DNA from: Evernia prunastri
Lineage: Eukaryota > Ascomycota > Lecanoromycetes > Lecanorales > Parmeliaceae
Length of the DNA stretch: 64,000 nucleotides
Direction: 5' to 3'
NCBI GenBank assembly: GCA_003184365.1
Contig: NKYR01000051.1
Coordinates: 1-64,000 of the forward strand
In this document: positions 34,377 through 45,600 of the stretch, in pieces
Layout of the letters: each line of letters begins with the position of its first letter
How positions within the stretch are numbered: position 1 is the first letter of the stretch
Notes under the pieces: generated by a model
Told to the model about the DNA's origin: nothing
The model's database searches: none
What the model saw: the letters and a program-made list of their open reading frames with translations, nothing else
Position numbers and translations under genes: made by a program

Positions 34377-35398
34377 ATGCGTACCACAACCCTACTCACT
34401 GTCGCTTCCCTCTTCTTGGTCGGCTCCTTCAGCCTACCTCAACCTGAGAGTGTGGAGGCGTCAAGGACGATCGAGGACCGCGAGGCCAAGGTGTAAGTCC
34501 TCCAGTGCCAGCCACCCACGTCCATTCCAATAAGATCATCAAGCTAACATCAGACAGTGCTCAAGGCGGCCCCTTTCCCAGTTTCAGTGAAGGCGCGGGG
34601 TGGAGAAACCATCACCATGATGGCGGTGATTCCCCAACTTCAAATGGCACGAAAATAAAAGAACGCCAGGAACACCACGGGTATGCACGTCTCTGATATT
34701 GTCCACGAGACCGTCGAGCTCATGTCAAATAGGAGGCCAAGCGGGCCACCGGATTTCGTCGAACACCACCATGATGGCTCTGGCACTACGAACACCAGCG
34801 AAACTAAGATCAAGGAGCGTCAGGAACATCACGGGTATCTAAACATCTGATATCATCCGTGAGACCGTCGAGCTCACGTCAAACAGGAGGCCAGAAGGAC
34901 CACCCGAGTTCGCCGAACACCACCATGATGGCTCTGGCGCTACGAACACCAGCGAAACCAAGATAAAGGAACGCCAGGACCACCATGGGTATCTACACCT
35001 CGGATATCATCCGTGAAACAGTCGAGCTCACGTCAAACAGAAGGCCAGGCGGACCACCCGAATTCCTCGAACACCACCATGATGGTTCTAGCGCTACAAG
35101 CACCAACGAGACCAAAATCAAAAAGCGTCAAGGACCACCAGGAGGAGGACCACCCGAGGGCATGACGTATGACTCCCATGTTCTGATCGTTTCAAGCAAC
35201 GAAGCGTGACTAACATCAGGCAGATGGAAGGAATTCATGAGGCACAGGATGCACAGGGGCGGCTCTCCTTCCCAGAGCGCCAGTGTGCCTTTGAGCACTG
35301 GCACCTCCTCAACCCTAGATGATGATTCAACGGACCAGTCCACCACTAGCACCGAGAGCAACAGCACGGAAGTGAGGATGATGAAATTCCGAGAGTAG
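34377..35398 (+). CDS. Secreted His-rich repeat protein built from tandemly duplicated exon+intron modules
   Basis: Six exons: 34377-34492, 34558-34680, 34733-34834, 34887-34988, 35041-35166 and 35224-35398. They give 247 aa, with every intron GT..AG and in phase 2. Residues 1-20 are a signal peptide ending SFSLP. Exons 2-5 each encode one repeat. The core of repeats 2-4 is RPxGPPxFxEHHHDGS, then a Thr/Ser/Asn part holding one N-glycosylation sequon (NGT, NTS, NTS, NET) and a basic end IKERQ (IKKRQ in the last). Repeats 2 and 3 are 34 residues on 102-nt exons. The three introns between repeats are all 52 nt and nearly identical, so exon and intron were copied together. The tail is Gly/Pro then Ser/Thr-rich. 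No Cys. The role is unknown; it could be a wall or surface protein, a metal-binding secreted protein, or a Kex2-processed repeat precursor. No biosynthetic partner genes are adjacent. Confidence 0.85.
34681..35040 (+). repeat. Tandem 154-bp exon+intron repeat units
   Basis: The intron start at 34681 recurs at 34835 and 34989, giving a period of 154 bp (52-nt intron plus 102-nt exon). Introns 34681-34732, 34835-34886 and 34989-35040 share GTAT..GACCGTCGAGCTCA-like interiors; I count about five differences between the second and third. The first repeat exon (34558-34680) and the last (35041-35166) are diverged ends of the array. Confidence 0.9.
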
Positions 35399-38300
35399 GT
35401 CGTTGCCGACCCCACACGCCGACGATGGCGAGTGGGCTAGAGACGGACGTTTGCATGCAGGCTGGGGGGTTGGTGGGTGCATTTGGTTGATGATGGGAAT
35501 GTATCAGTACTGTGTGTGGTGCGGGAAACCCAAAACATAGCGGGAAAGGGTGTTGATAGATCGCATTCATTGTAATAATTGTCACTCATTTATACAGAGG
35601 CCTCACCTTTGGACATGTAGGTACCATTTAATTAGCCTAAATATCTTGCTGTTCATGGTACGTGGAGGGCACCGAAGATGGTGGAGGAGGCAAAGCAGAG
35701 TTGGTGGTTGCGTTAGCGCCTCTCGCAAGCTACCCTGGATTAGGAATGCCAAGAAATATACATACCACCTCGCCAATTTTCTGCTGTCACTAAAGTACCT
35801 GGGCGATTCCCGCAATACTAAAATGCGCCTGCCAACCAACCACCCCCCAGCTCCATCTCTTAATCTTTCCACCCTACAGCCCTGCCGCCCTCGACCCAAC
35901 TCTACGAACCCACCGCAGCCAACCCATGCCGTCCCATATCCCAAAGAACTCCTCTCGCACCTGACCCGCCGTCCTCCACTTGAGATCGCAATACCTCCAT
36001 GACCTCGTCATCTCGCCCCTCCCTACCTTCGTAGCGTGCAGCTACACTGCTGCGTTCTGGTCGTCGGGGGCGGAGGTGCGGGGTAGTGCGGTGAGATGGC
36101 GGGTCTGGTGAGGGGATAGAGGCTGAGGGGATCAAGATGTGCTGGTGGGCGGTGCGCGTGGGGGATGGGATTTGGGGTCTATGGGTCAGAGGTGTGGAAG
36201 AGATGGGTGTGGATGTATACGGGCGATTGGCGTTCGGCCCGTGCGTGGGAATGGAGAGATAAGGAAGGGTTCTACGTGGGTATCGTTGGATGCCTTGGTG
36301 GTCAAGTTGTGTCTCGGGGAGAAAGAGCGCAGAGCCAGAGGTGGGTAGGTAGACGAGCTGAGAGCTTCTGCCAGCGCCTAGGATGGAGCGCATGAAGGAG
36401 GTTTGAGAGTATGATTGGCTATACATATGGATGGTGTCACCATACAGATATCCTAAGAAACAATGCGCACTTTCAAGCCCGTTTCAGACTCGAGGTCCCA
36501 ACCGCCACGCTCCCGTCTTCATCCCCATGAGTAACGTCGCTCAGACCGCTGCGTTTGAGCGACAGAAACCGACAGCACCACAGCACTTCACATCTCCTTA
36601 ATCCCTTCCTCCCCCTCCTCCCGGACCTCCACCATCAAAGGGCTCTCTAGTCCCAAAGCGGCCACAAGGCGAAAAGCCTTCTCACTCCCCTGCTCCCCCC
36701 CCCAACCACCACCCATCCCAAATTCCCCGCCCACAAATACCATGCAAGCAGCAGCCGCTGCATCTTCGCTACACAATACATTTCCCGAGCCTGAGCCCAG
36801 AACCGGTTGAAAGCGCGCGACCGTCGGAGCAGAATCGGGAGGGAAAACCAAACGAGAAGGGCGGAAGCGGGAGGGAGGGTTGAAATGCGGCGCAGGGCGG
36901 TTTGGCGGCGCAGTGGGTGGTGGTGGTGGAGACGATGAGGAAAGATGGCGGAATGCGTTCATTATGATCAGAGTGGGGAAGATACATACTCACTTTCGCG
37001 AGAGCTGAGTGTTATGCATGTTAGGGAGATGTGGGGGGGAGGGGGCTTCAGTAGATCAAAGGCGGCTGGCAACGTTGAGACTTGTTGGAGAAATGCACTA
37101 TGGATGGAGTAAAGGGGAAATAGATACGCAAGATGCTGACTCACTGCCTCGCAAGCAGGGGGGGATGCTGGGAAGAAGCTGGGGGGGAAGGACGGAAGGA
37201 AAGAAAGAAAGAAAGCGTTCCTGATTTCGGATGCATGATGGATGCGCTCGATATATATATATATATACATCCATACATATTTTCAACGTAACAATATCAG
37301 TCAAACAGGGATTCGGTTGGTCCCTTCTCTTCATCAATACTCTGCTGCTGCGTAACATGTTTCGAACCCGGTGTCCGTTTCAATCGCTAATCCCAGGGAT
37401 GCGCAGGTAGGACGCCGGGCAATAGCTTTTTTTTGTCAGCGTGGTTGGTGGAGGATGTTGATCGTGGGGTAACGGACATGCATGTTGTGCGCGGGGGGCA
37501 AGCTGGCGAGCGCGGACCGTTTCAGGGGGAGATGATGCGGTGCGGGAAAGGCTGGGTTTTGCTGCTGCTGATAATGATCTCGCAAAGTGCGGCGGGGAGA
37601 GGCTTGTTGTGCGGGTGTTGGTGAGATACGCCATTTAGCCTGACATATACATAATCACACAGGATTAGCCAGCATGCCCATTTCTCCACTTGCTCCTTGA
37701 TATCCGCATACATCCTGAATCAAAACGCCCGCGACTCGATTCAATCGGGCTGTGTGTATACTTTCAGACCCCCCTCTTTCTCAATTTCATATCCATATTC
37801 ACATCAAACTGCTCCACAAGGCCGTCCAATCTCTCCGAACCCCTCTCCCGCACCAAAGCCATCCCGACCGCTCGCCAACCGCCCTCGATCCCAGCAAGAA
37901 GCCGAGCGAAAACCCAAGAGCACGCACAGAGCCCGACCCAGCCCAAGAAAGCTTGGGCCCGTGGCAGAGATAACGCGACGCTTGAACCCGGGCACTGGTC
38001 CCCTCTCTGCCACCGCGGTTTTCCAGAGCCGCAAGACACCGAGCTTTGGACCCGGAAGTGGTGGCGTGGAAGCCGCTGCCGGAGCTACTACTCTCGTTGA
38101 TTGTCGAGGAGGTAAAATCGCAGAACGCGCCCGTCGTCGCACCGGCGAGCCAGGTTATTTTGTTGTTGAGATGGTGGTGGCTGCACGGGGACCCGTTCGC
38201 GTAGCCCGGGTGCCGTAGCTGGCGTATGCGATGGCGAAGACGCTGGCGCCCGGGAGAAAACCAGATGTGGAAGCAGGTGCTTAAAAGGCGGGAGAGGGAC

Positions 38301-41300
38301 GGTTTGTCGGACTTGGTTCGGCTGTGGGACCGACCGGGGAGTGAATGGGAGTTGGTGCGCTGGTCGGATGGTGGAGCTTTGGTGGTGCTTGCGGAGATTT
38401 CTCTCTCTCGGCTTGCGTGTGCGATGGGGTAGCGGTTGCCTGTTGCTGCGGTTGAGATGTGAATTGTGATGGTCTTGGTGAAGGAAGGGCTGTCTTTTTG
38501 CGTTGTTGCTGTTGTTGTGATCGTGCCATTTCTAGTCGTTGACTTGGTCGGGCTGCCGTTGGGCCTATCTTGTCGAGAGTAAAGAGGGTTGGTTAATAAG
38601 AATCATTAGAATGATGGAAATGATGGAGTTGTTATGAGAGATAATGGAGATGTGGAGAGGTAGTTTAGGGGGGTGGCAGTACTCTAGAGTCTGGTTAGCT
38701 TACCACGCCGCGTGATGGTACTTCCAAATGGTTATACTCATAGTCCTATACTCATTCATTTCACCTTCGAGACGGAGCAGAAAGATCAAAGAGCAAAGAG
38801 CAAAGAGCAAAGAGCAAAGGGGGAACGAGGAAAGAGAGCCAGAGAGAGGGAAAAGAGAGAATCTGATTTAATCGGAATCTATAAAACATCTTGGCAACGG
38901 AGTGGACAGATGCACGATGATACTTTAATTCAAGTCGATTCAAGTCGATCGAACGCATTCCTCGCCTTGAGCCTAGGTAAAGGGATATCGCAAAACGCGA
39001 AGCTCAAAAGAGAAAGTATCTTGTTGAATTTCATCGTGGAGGGGCTTGATAACGAGACGCAAACGAATCTTTGCGTAACGTCGCTGATGCAGCGCCACCA
39101 TATAGAAAGTCAATGGACAGGTCAGCAGCACCGCCGACAGGGCCATGACGCAGGAGTGGATACAACAATACACAGCAAAAGAGAGGTTTCTTCGCGTCGT
39201 ACCTACCGTCCTTGACCGCGATGCCGCATGCTCCAGAAAACGCTGGCACTTGGCTTTCCCATTGCATATCGCAACCAACGCACTCAAGTCTGGTCCACAG
39301 ACTTGACGGCTACGGCTGTTCGCAGGATTTCGATCCCACAATGTCTCACACAGCTTTGAGTAGAGAGGATACCAAAGATGCCCCAAACGAAGTGTTTCGA
39401 CATGCTCCTCCGTGATGGGGACGACGTGGATAGTCCTATCATTTTTGGACGGGAGTTCCCATCTGACTTGTATTCTTGTTGTGAGAATGGAAGTGGATCG
39501 TTTGATAAATAAGTAGAAGCGGTGAGATTCGGTGTGACCGAGCTGGCCGTACCTAGTCTCGGCCCTCGGATGAGACAAGTGCTGACTACGTACCTAGAGC
39601 GGAACGGCAAAAGCTGCCTCGTGAGAAATCCAACCGCACTCTATTTTATTTTTATTTTTCAGAGGTAGTTGGTACGCACTGCGCCCCGAGGAACAACAAA
39701 AATGAGGACAGAGGATATTAATATACCTTTGTGTGTCGGCGAAATACCTGATCATACAACGTAGGAGCAAAGGACTGGGCCCAGGTGCCGCCCAGCTCTG
39801 CGCAGAGGGTTACCGTATGATTGAGATGGAGATGGAGATTGGGTGAGGTTGAGATTACGGCGGGATTGGGGATTGGGGGCTGAGGCAGGGGTAAGGTGCA
39901 GACCGCCAGACCCAGGGTGCAGCAAGGCAAGGCAAGGCTGCGAAGATCTCTCATCTCGTACCTGGGTACCGAATTCTGTTTCAGAGCCGTCATGACTGAA
40001 TTATGGGCCTACCGTATTGTGATTTAGATACCTATACGAAGGAGTCAGAAGCCTACTCGTACAGACCTATCGCACATGATGGAGGCAAGATTCTTGGTAC
40101 GCATGTAACATATCCAGACTTTTCAAGGCCAGGATCTCCCTGGCCTCAGCAAAGGTTTCTTTTGTGTTGTAGGTAGGTACCAGTATGATGAATAATGTCG
40201 ATCCATCATTTTATCGTGTTTTCTTTGCTTGGCAAAACGATCGGCTGGACGCGCTCAAGGCGGAGCAGTCAGCCGGAGCCAACTCCCCAAGAAAAAAAAA
40301 AGCTGCATGCCGCCTTACCTTCACCTTACTTTACCTTACATCCCCACTGCTGGAGGCTAGCTTTTGGATGATTCCGATTGGCAGCGCAAAGGGGAAAACA
40401 AACATGAAGAATGAAATGATCGACGTGTTACTTGGATCGACGGTGCTTGCGCATAAACGGGTGTGCAGTGCGTCTGCAGTCTGCAGGCTGGGTCGTTGTT
40501 TTGCGGAGTACATACAAGAGACAGATGTGTAGGTAATTCGCGCTTTGACTGTGCTTAAGGCTATGGCTCCCTTAAAAAGCAAAGGGCCCAAGATCAATAA
40601 AGCCTTTTGAAAAGGTCACGCGAGCCAAGGCTAACGAATATCTAGCGAGATTGTGAAATGAAGGCTTTGGCGTTTTCTTGCGTGAATAATGATTACCGTT
40701 TTTTTATTTGTGTTGGAGCGGGCGGCCGTTAGTAATGTGAATTTATAAAGAAGTGAATTAATGAGAATAAGAATGAGTGGTGGAAGGGAAAGGCTTGGCA
40801 TGTGACGGATTGTTTCAATTCATCAGCCCTAGTCAGGGGTAAAAAGGGGAAATTCGGCTGCACGAGCATCTTGTTCCTCAGGTTAGACAATAAAAGAGCT
40901 AGCCTTGGGGCTCTTCTCCGCCTTGGCGCCTACTAGTTTTGTTTGTTCCTGCGCGATTAATCTTCCCCTGCTTATTTACCCTTTTTACCGTCTTTCAACC
41001 CCCTGCTATTGAGGGGAGAATCCCTGAGATTGCATGCACTGCCGTTGCCCTTAGCTTACTCTTTATTCGCGAATCAAACAACAAAAAAATAACAAGAAGA
41101 AAAGGCCAACGACCATACGGAGTACGGAGTGACCTTACTACTGACTACTTGAGTCTTGACTAAGCCAGAGGGATCTATTTTTGAACACCCGAGCTAATCA
41201 GAATGCAGGACGGAGCTCATTTAACTAAACAATCTTACATGGATCTGACATGGATCACCAGACTGCATCCCAGCCAATTCAATTCACCGTCTTCACTTAC

Positions 41301-41651
41301 CTACTTCCCTCCTTCCCTTAAGCGAGAAATTGCTCCAGAGTTGCCTTGTCGGCCAAAATAATAATAGTGAACAATGATGAAGGAGAAAGGAAAAAAAAGG
41401 AGCAATACGAGGCTTCATCACACAGCCCGTGTTGGTTCGCCCGCGTCTTCTATAACAAAGCTCTTCCCCCCCTCCTCGATCCAATCTTTTTCTTCTTCTT
41501 TCCTCCTCATCACCAAATTTACAGTCACTCGTTAAGCACTGTTCCAATCGCTCTCACTACGTTTTTACTACTTCTAATACCCATTTAATAACCCCCCAAT
41601 CCTTCTCTATCTTTCAAACAAAAAAAACTTCAAAAAACCACAAAAATCAAA
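35399..41651. other. Long gene-poor, low-complexity region (6.2 kb)
   Basis: I find no convincing gene. Many frames are open between 36.0 and 38.5 kb because the DNA is GC-rich and biased (Pro/Arg/Gly-rich in several frames). The best candidates are minus-strand 36962-36588 (124 codons, Pro/Ser-rich start) and 38529-38281 (82 codons, Gln/Pro/Ser-rich). A 7-bp microsatellite (CAAAGAG)n is at about 38787-38818 and a TA repeat at 37251-37266. The long CT-rich leader of the next gene occupies the right end. A regulatory region or an RNA gene is possible but not shown. Confidence 0.35.
36588..36962 (-). CDS. Hypothetical ORF, 124 codons
   Basis: ATG-started frame, MNAFRHLSSSSPPPPP at the start, then a Pro/Arg-rich and a Gly-rich part, ending in an acidic tail. 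No domain is recognised. The region is GC-rich with several overlapping open frames, so this may be chance. Confidence 0.2.
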   Translation of the reverse strand: MNAFRHLSSSSPPPPPTAPPNRPAPHFNPPSRFRPSRLVFPPDSAPTVARFQPVLGSGSGNVLCSEDAAAAACMVFVGGEFGMGGGWGGEQGSEKAFRLVAALGLESPLMVEVREEGEEGIKEM

Positions 41652-42640
41652 ATGCAGTCCACAATCCTTCTCCTCGCCGCCGTCGCCGGTGTTGCAAATG
41701 CCTGGGCTGGAAACTACTCCATGACCGTCGGATCCGCTCAAGCCTCCTACACGACCACCACCGTCGTAGACACTACCACCGTCGCCTGTGGTGCCAGCGG
41801 GACCACCATCACCGGTGCCTCAAAGACCTACACCCTGACCGCCTTCGAGACCTCAACCATCACCGACTGCGGCTGCACCAAGACCAGCGTCATCCCCGCC
41901 ATCCCATACACCACCACTACCACCGACATCTTCACTTCCACCACGGTGTTCTGCCCGTCCGCGACAACCACCACATTCGGCTCCAAGGTGTACACCGCAA
42001 CTGAGGTAAGATTACCCCCCCCGTAAACACAATTTCCCTCCAAAAAATCACCCAACTAACTTTTTCGCGACCACAGTCCGAGACCCTCACCGTCACCGAA
42101 GGTTGCCCCTGCACCGCGACCAAGAGCGTCGTCTACACGCCCGGCGTCCCCGTCACCACGACCGGCCTGACCGTCACCTCGACCCTCGTCTCCACCTCGA
42201 CGACCGTCTGCCCCAGCTCCACCACCTTCACCGTCACCGCCCCCAGCACCTACGTCACCGTCGTCCCCAGTCCGACGACTTTCACCGTCACCGTCGCCTC
42301 CTCCAGCGTCGTCACCCACACCGCCACCGCCTCGGGCCAGACCCTCACCGTCACCCAGTCGCCCTCCGTCGCGACTTACACCGCCACCCCGAGCCAGACC
42401 GTCACCGTCAGCGAGGGTCCTTTCCCGTCCAGCAGCGCGGTGCCCTACACCACTACCATCACACCCACCCCGGCGCCATCCCAGGCAGGCGTCACGGCAC
42501 CTGCTCCTGCAGGGACAACCGTCGGCTCCGTCGTTGCACCAGCGGCGACTACCACCGCTGCTACGTTCAAGGGCGCCGCCAACAAGCTCTCCGGCGCCGG
42601 GCTCGCAGGTTTCGTCGGTCTCGCCGCTTACCTCCTGTGA
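41652..42640 (+). CDS. Thr-rich GPI-anchored cell-wall protein
   Basis: Two exons, 41652-42005 and 42077-42640 (71-nt intron, TATE/SETLT junction), give 305 aa. Signal peptide at residues 1-18 (MQSTILLLAAVAGVANAW). The mature part is dominated by Thr/Ser/Val, with repeated TTTVxC(P/A) units containing regularly spaced Cys (VACGAS, TDCGCTKTS, VFCPSA, GCPCTAT, VCPSS) and TVT blocks. The C-terminus is short and hydrophobic (LAGFVGLAAYLL) after a small-residue site, as for GPI attachment. Heavy O-mannosylation and a place in the wall or on the membrane surface are expected; an adhesin-like role is inference. A long CT-rich and A-rich leader directly before the ATG suggests strong expression. Confidence 0.85.
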
Positions 42641-45600
42641 ATGGTCGACATGTGCGTTCCTTGATGACGGCTCTGGGGGGTTGGCATTTTCTTATTCCGG
42701 GCATTGGTTCCTACAGACCTTTTCTTTCAAAAAAGGGATGATGTAGATGCGACTTGGGTGTTTCCCTATGCCTGCATTCTTTACGATCTTGTATCCTCTC
42801 GGCTTGGTTATTGCTACTATTAATGTAGGCTACTCTAGACAAAAGATGGCATTCCAGGCGCCAGATATCTGTATTACCTTTTTGTTTTACATAATTGCCA
42901 CAATCAAATCCGACATCATTATCCTTCAAACAAATTTCTTGAAAATTCCATTTCGCCGTGCTTTCCTTTTCTTCAATTGTCCCAAAGTGATTTCCATTAC
43001 CCACTCCCAGAGACCTACCTACTTGCATTTTGTCGCGTTGTTGACGCGCATGAGGATAAGCGATAATGCGTGACTGGGGAATCCGCCTCGTTTCGGCCCG
43101 TTTTTTATTGTCTTTTTTTTCGGGGGGGTGGGGGGTTTTTTAAGGCTTTTAACAACTTCATCAACCAATCAACGCCATACCAACCAACCATCCATCCATC
43201 CAACCGACTCTGCAGTATAGAGCACACTCTACCTTACACTCCACCCACAAATCAACCCACAATCAACCCACAATACACTCAACCCACACTCCAACCTACC
43301 TTACACTCAATCAACCCCACATTCAACCTACACTTTAGGTACCTACCATCCCCCAACTCCAATTCCACCCCCGTCAACGCACACTCCCAAGCACCACTCC
43401 CCAACCCCGCCCCCTCTCCCCCCCTCCTTCCCCCAACCATCCCAAACAACACCACCCCCCTCTTTCCCAAACACCACCGACGTCAGCCTCCAACCATTCC
43501 CAACCCAACCCAACCCACCCTCTCAGTCTTAGACCAGCCGTCGACCCATGCATAGTACGACCCGCATCTCCATCTCCAGCCCTGCCCTGCGTCCCTTCCC
43601 CGTCTTGTTTTGTTTTGTTTTGGTTTGGTTTGGTTTGGTCGAATTCCGCTCTCGGGGTCCTTTGAGGGGCGGGGGAGGGCGGGTACAGGCCTGGGTGGGT
43701 ATTGCGGCGAGAGCCCTTCGGAAAGACAAAAGCTTGACTACGCAGCGCGCTGGCTGTAGACATGTCCCCGTCTCGGTCGAGTTTGTGCCAGATTGATTGG
43801 CTCACTCGGGGCGAAACTCCGTATTTGGTTCGTTTCGTCTGTCTGTCTTCGGTTGGGAGAGCGGAGTGGGGGGGAAGTTGGTGTCCCGGGCGAATTGAGA
43901 TTGCGTATGCGGGTGGACAGTATACTCCTGTGTGTTATTGTCTAGATTCCAAATCAATAACGCTGCCACGCGTGCGTGAATTCCCTACTTTCCTCTTTCC
44001 GGCGAGCTTTTGATTGCGATGGCGGAGATCGTATCCCTGCTCGGTTTCTCCACACGAGGTCATTGCGTTTGACGCCAGGATCGCGGAGAGGGCGCAAGCG
44101 GAGATATATACATTCGTGGGTACGCGCTGGATTTAAAGATCTGGATGGGGTTTTGGCGGCGTTTCGGGAGAGGAAAGCGGCGGAAGGAAAGTAGGCGGGG
44201 TGGATGGATGGTTGCTTGGCTTTTTGTAAAAGATGGGATGTATGTGAGCTGGGTTGTTGTTGATGCTTTATCGTATCGTATCGTTTGATAGGGCGAAGAT
44301 GTACACAGTGCTAGTTGATGGATTAGTACGGTTTGGAGGTTGGTTTGGTTTGGTTTGAGTCGTGTTTTCTATCGTTGTGATTGAAAGGGGGAGGAAGGTG
44401 GAGGTTTTTGCAAATGGATACTCCTCGCGAACGGCTTTTGAGTGGACGGGGAGGGAGGCTTGGGTACGGGATGGCACTCGTGTGGGGAATGCGCGTTGAG
44501 TCGTGGGAAAAGGAATTGCTGTGAGGGTGGGGAGTTAGGAGATAATTTTCATGTGGATATAGAGACTCGTCGGGGAAAAGGTATATACCGACGCTGGCAG
44601 GGTGTACTACTCAGAGTTTACTATTCAGAATTTCAGCCTCACTGGTAAGAGGCTCGAGGTAGAAGACTTCAGTTGGTGGGATAAAGAGCGCGTAGGATCG
44701 ATGGGTGAGGGAGGCTATTCCTCCGTGATCAAGAATTGACTTCATGGAATGCGGCTGCTTGAGCTATCAAAATGTAGTGTCCCTTTACCACGTTTTGGAT
44801 ACAGCCACATCGCTCAAGCTTATTTCATCAATATGGCCATATTTTTCCTGCATTTGCGTATTGCCGTTTCTTCTCTAGCACTTGAGGCATTCTATTCTCC
44901 TTCTGCATACTAGGTTTACAGGGTGTGGTTCTCACCACCATCAGATCTGGACTTGCAGTAAGAACGTACTCAAACACACCTGAGCTTACAGTCCCCTTCC
45001 TCGATACGTGCCGGAGGTCGAGGTCCGGCAAAGTGTTTCCGTCGACTCGTTCCAGACTTTCCACATCCTGACTTGCGCTGATACGTTTTCCGAAAGATCA
45101 ATCGATCTCCTGTCGGCGAGATAGCGACTATCACAATACCAGAGCACCGCCTGAGGCCATTTCTGCCATCGACAGCGTCGACTATCGGTTGCTTTCGCGT
45201 GCCCGGTCCAGTAGCATGTAGTGAGAAAGTGCTCGGGGGTACGACGAGACACAACTCGCATAAGTGCCAGCCCCATTGCTAGAGCGATGTGGACAAGAAT
45301 GGAGAAAAACCGCACGGTTTCACGGCTGGAGGGAACAGGGTATTTGTCACTACCTGCGTACACGACCTTGAAGTCTTTCTCCAAGAGCGGCTGTACTCAA
45401 AGCTGCATGGTCTTTCAGAAAGTACATGAACGTGCAGGTGAGCTCGGACTCAGAACAGACGTGTGGGCTGGACGCAACAATGACGTCTATAGGCCTTGCA
45501 GCTGCACATCGTGAGGCATCAATTTTTCCCCAATACCTCTTTGAGCCGATCCGCCAGCATCTCTCTAGAAGTGTCCAGCGCCGACGACTGAGTCCGTCAC

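Noticed and set aside
34377..35398. Assigning the repeat gene to a RiPP (ustiloxin/dikaritin-type) cluster
   Set aside because: Three of the four repeats have ER, not KR or RR, at the presumed cleavage point, and no UstY-like, tyrosinase or methyltransferase gene lies nearby. It is kept only as a hypothesis.
37697..38218. 173-codon plus-strand frame and the overlapping minus-strand frames of similar length
   Set aside because: All frames are open here because of GC-rich biased sequence. The products are Pro/Arg-rich without domain signs, and none splices convincingly.
38281..38529. Gln/Pro/Ser-rich minus-strand frame as the N-terminus of a transcription factor
   Set aside because: No following exon with a DNA-binding domain could be found, and low-complexity sequence alone is not evidence.
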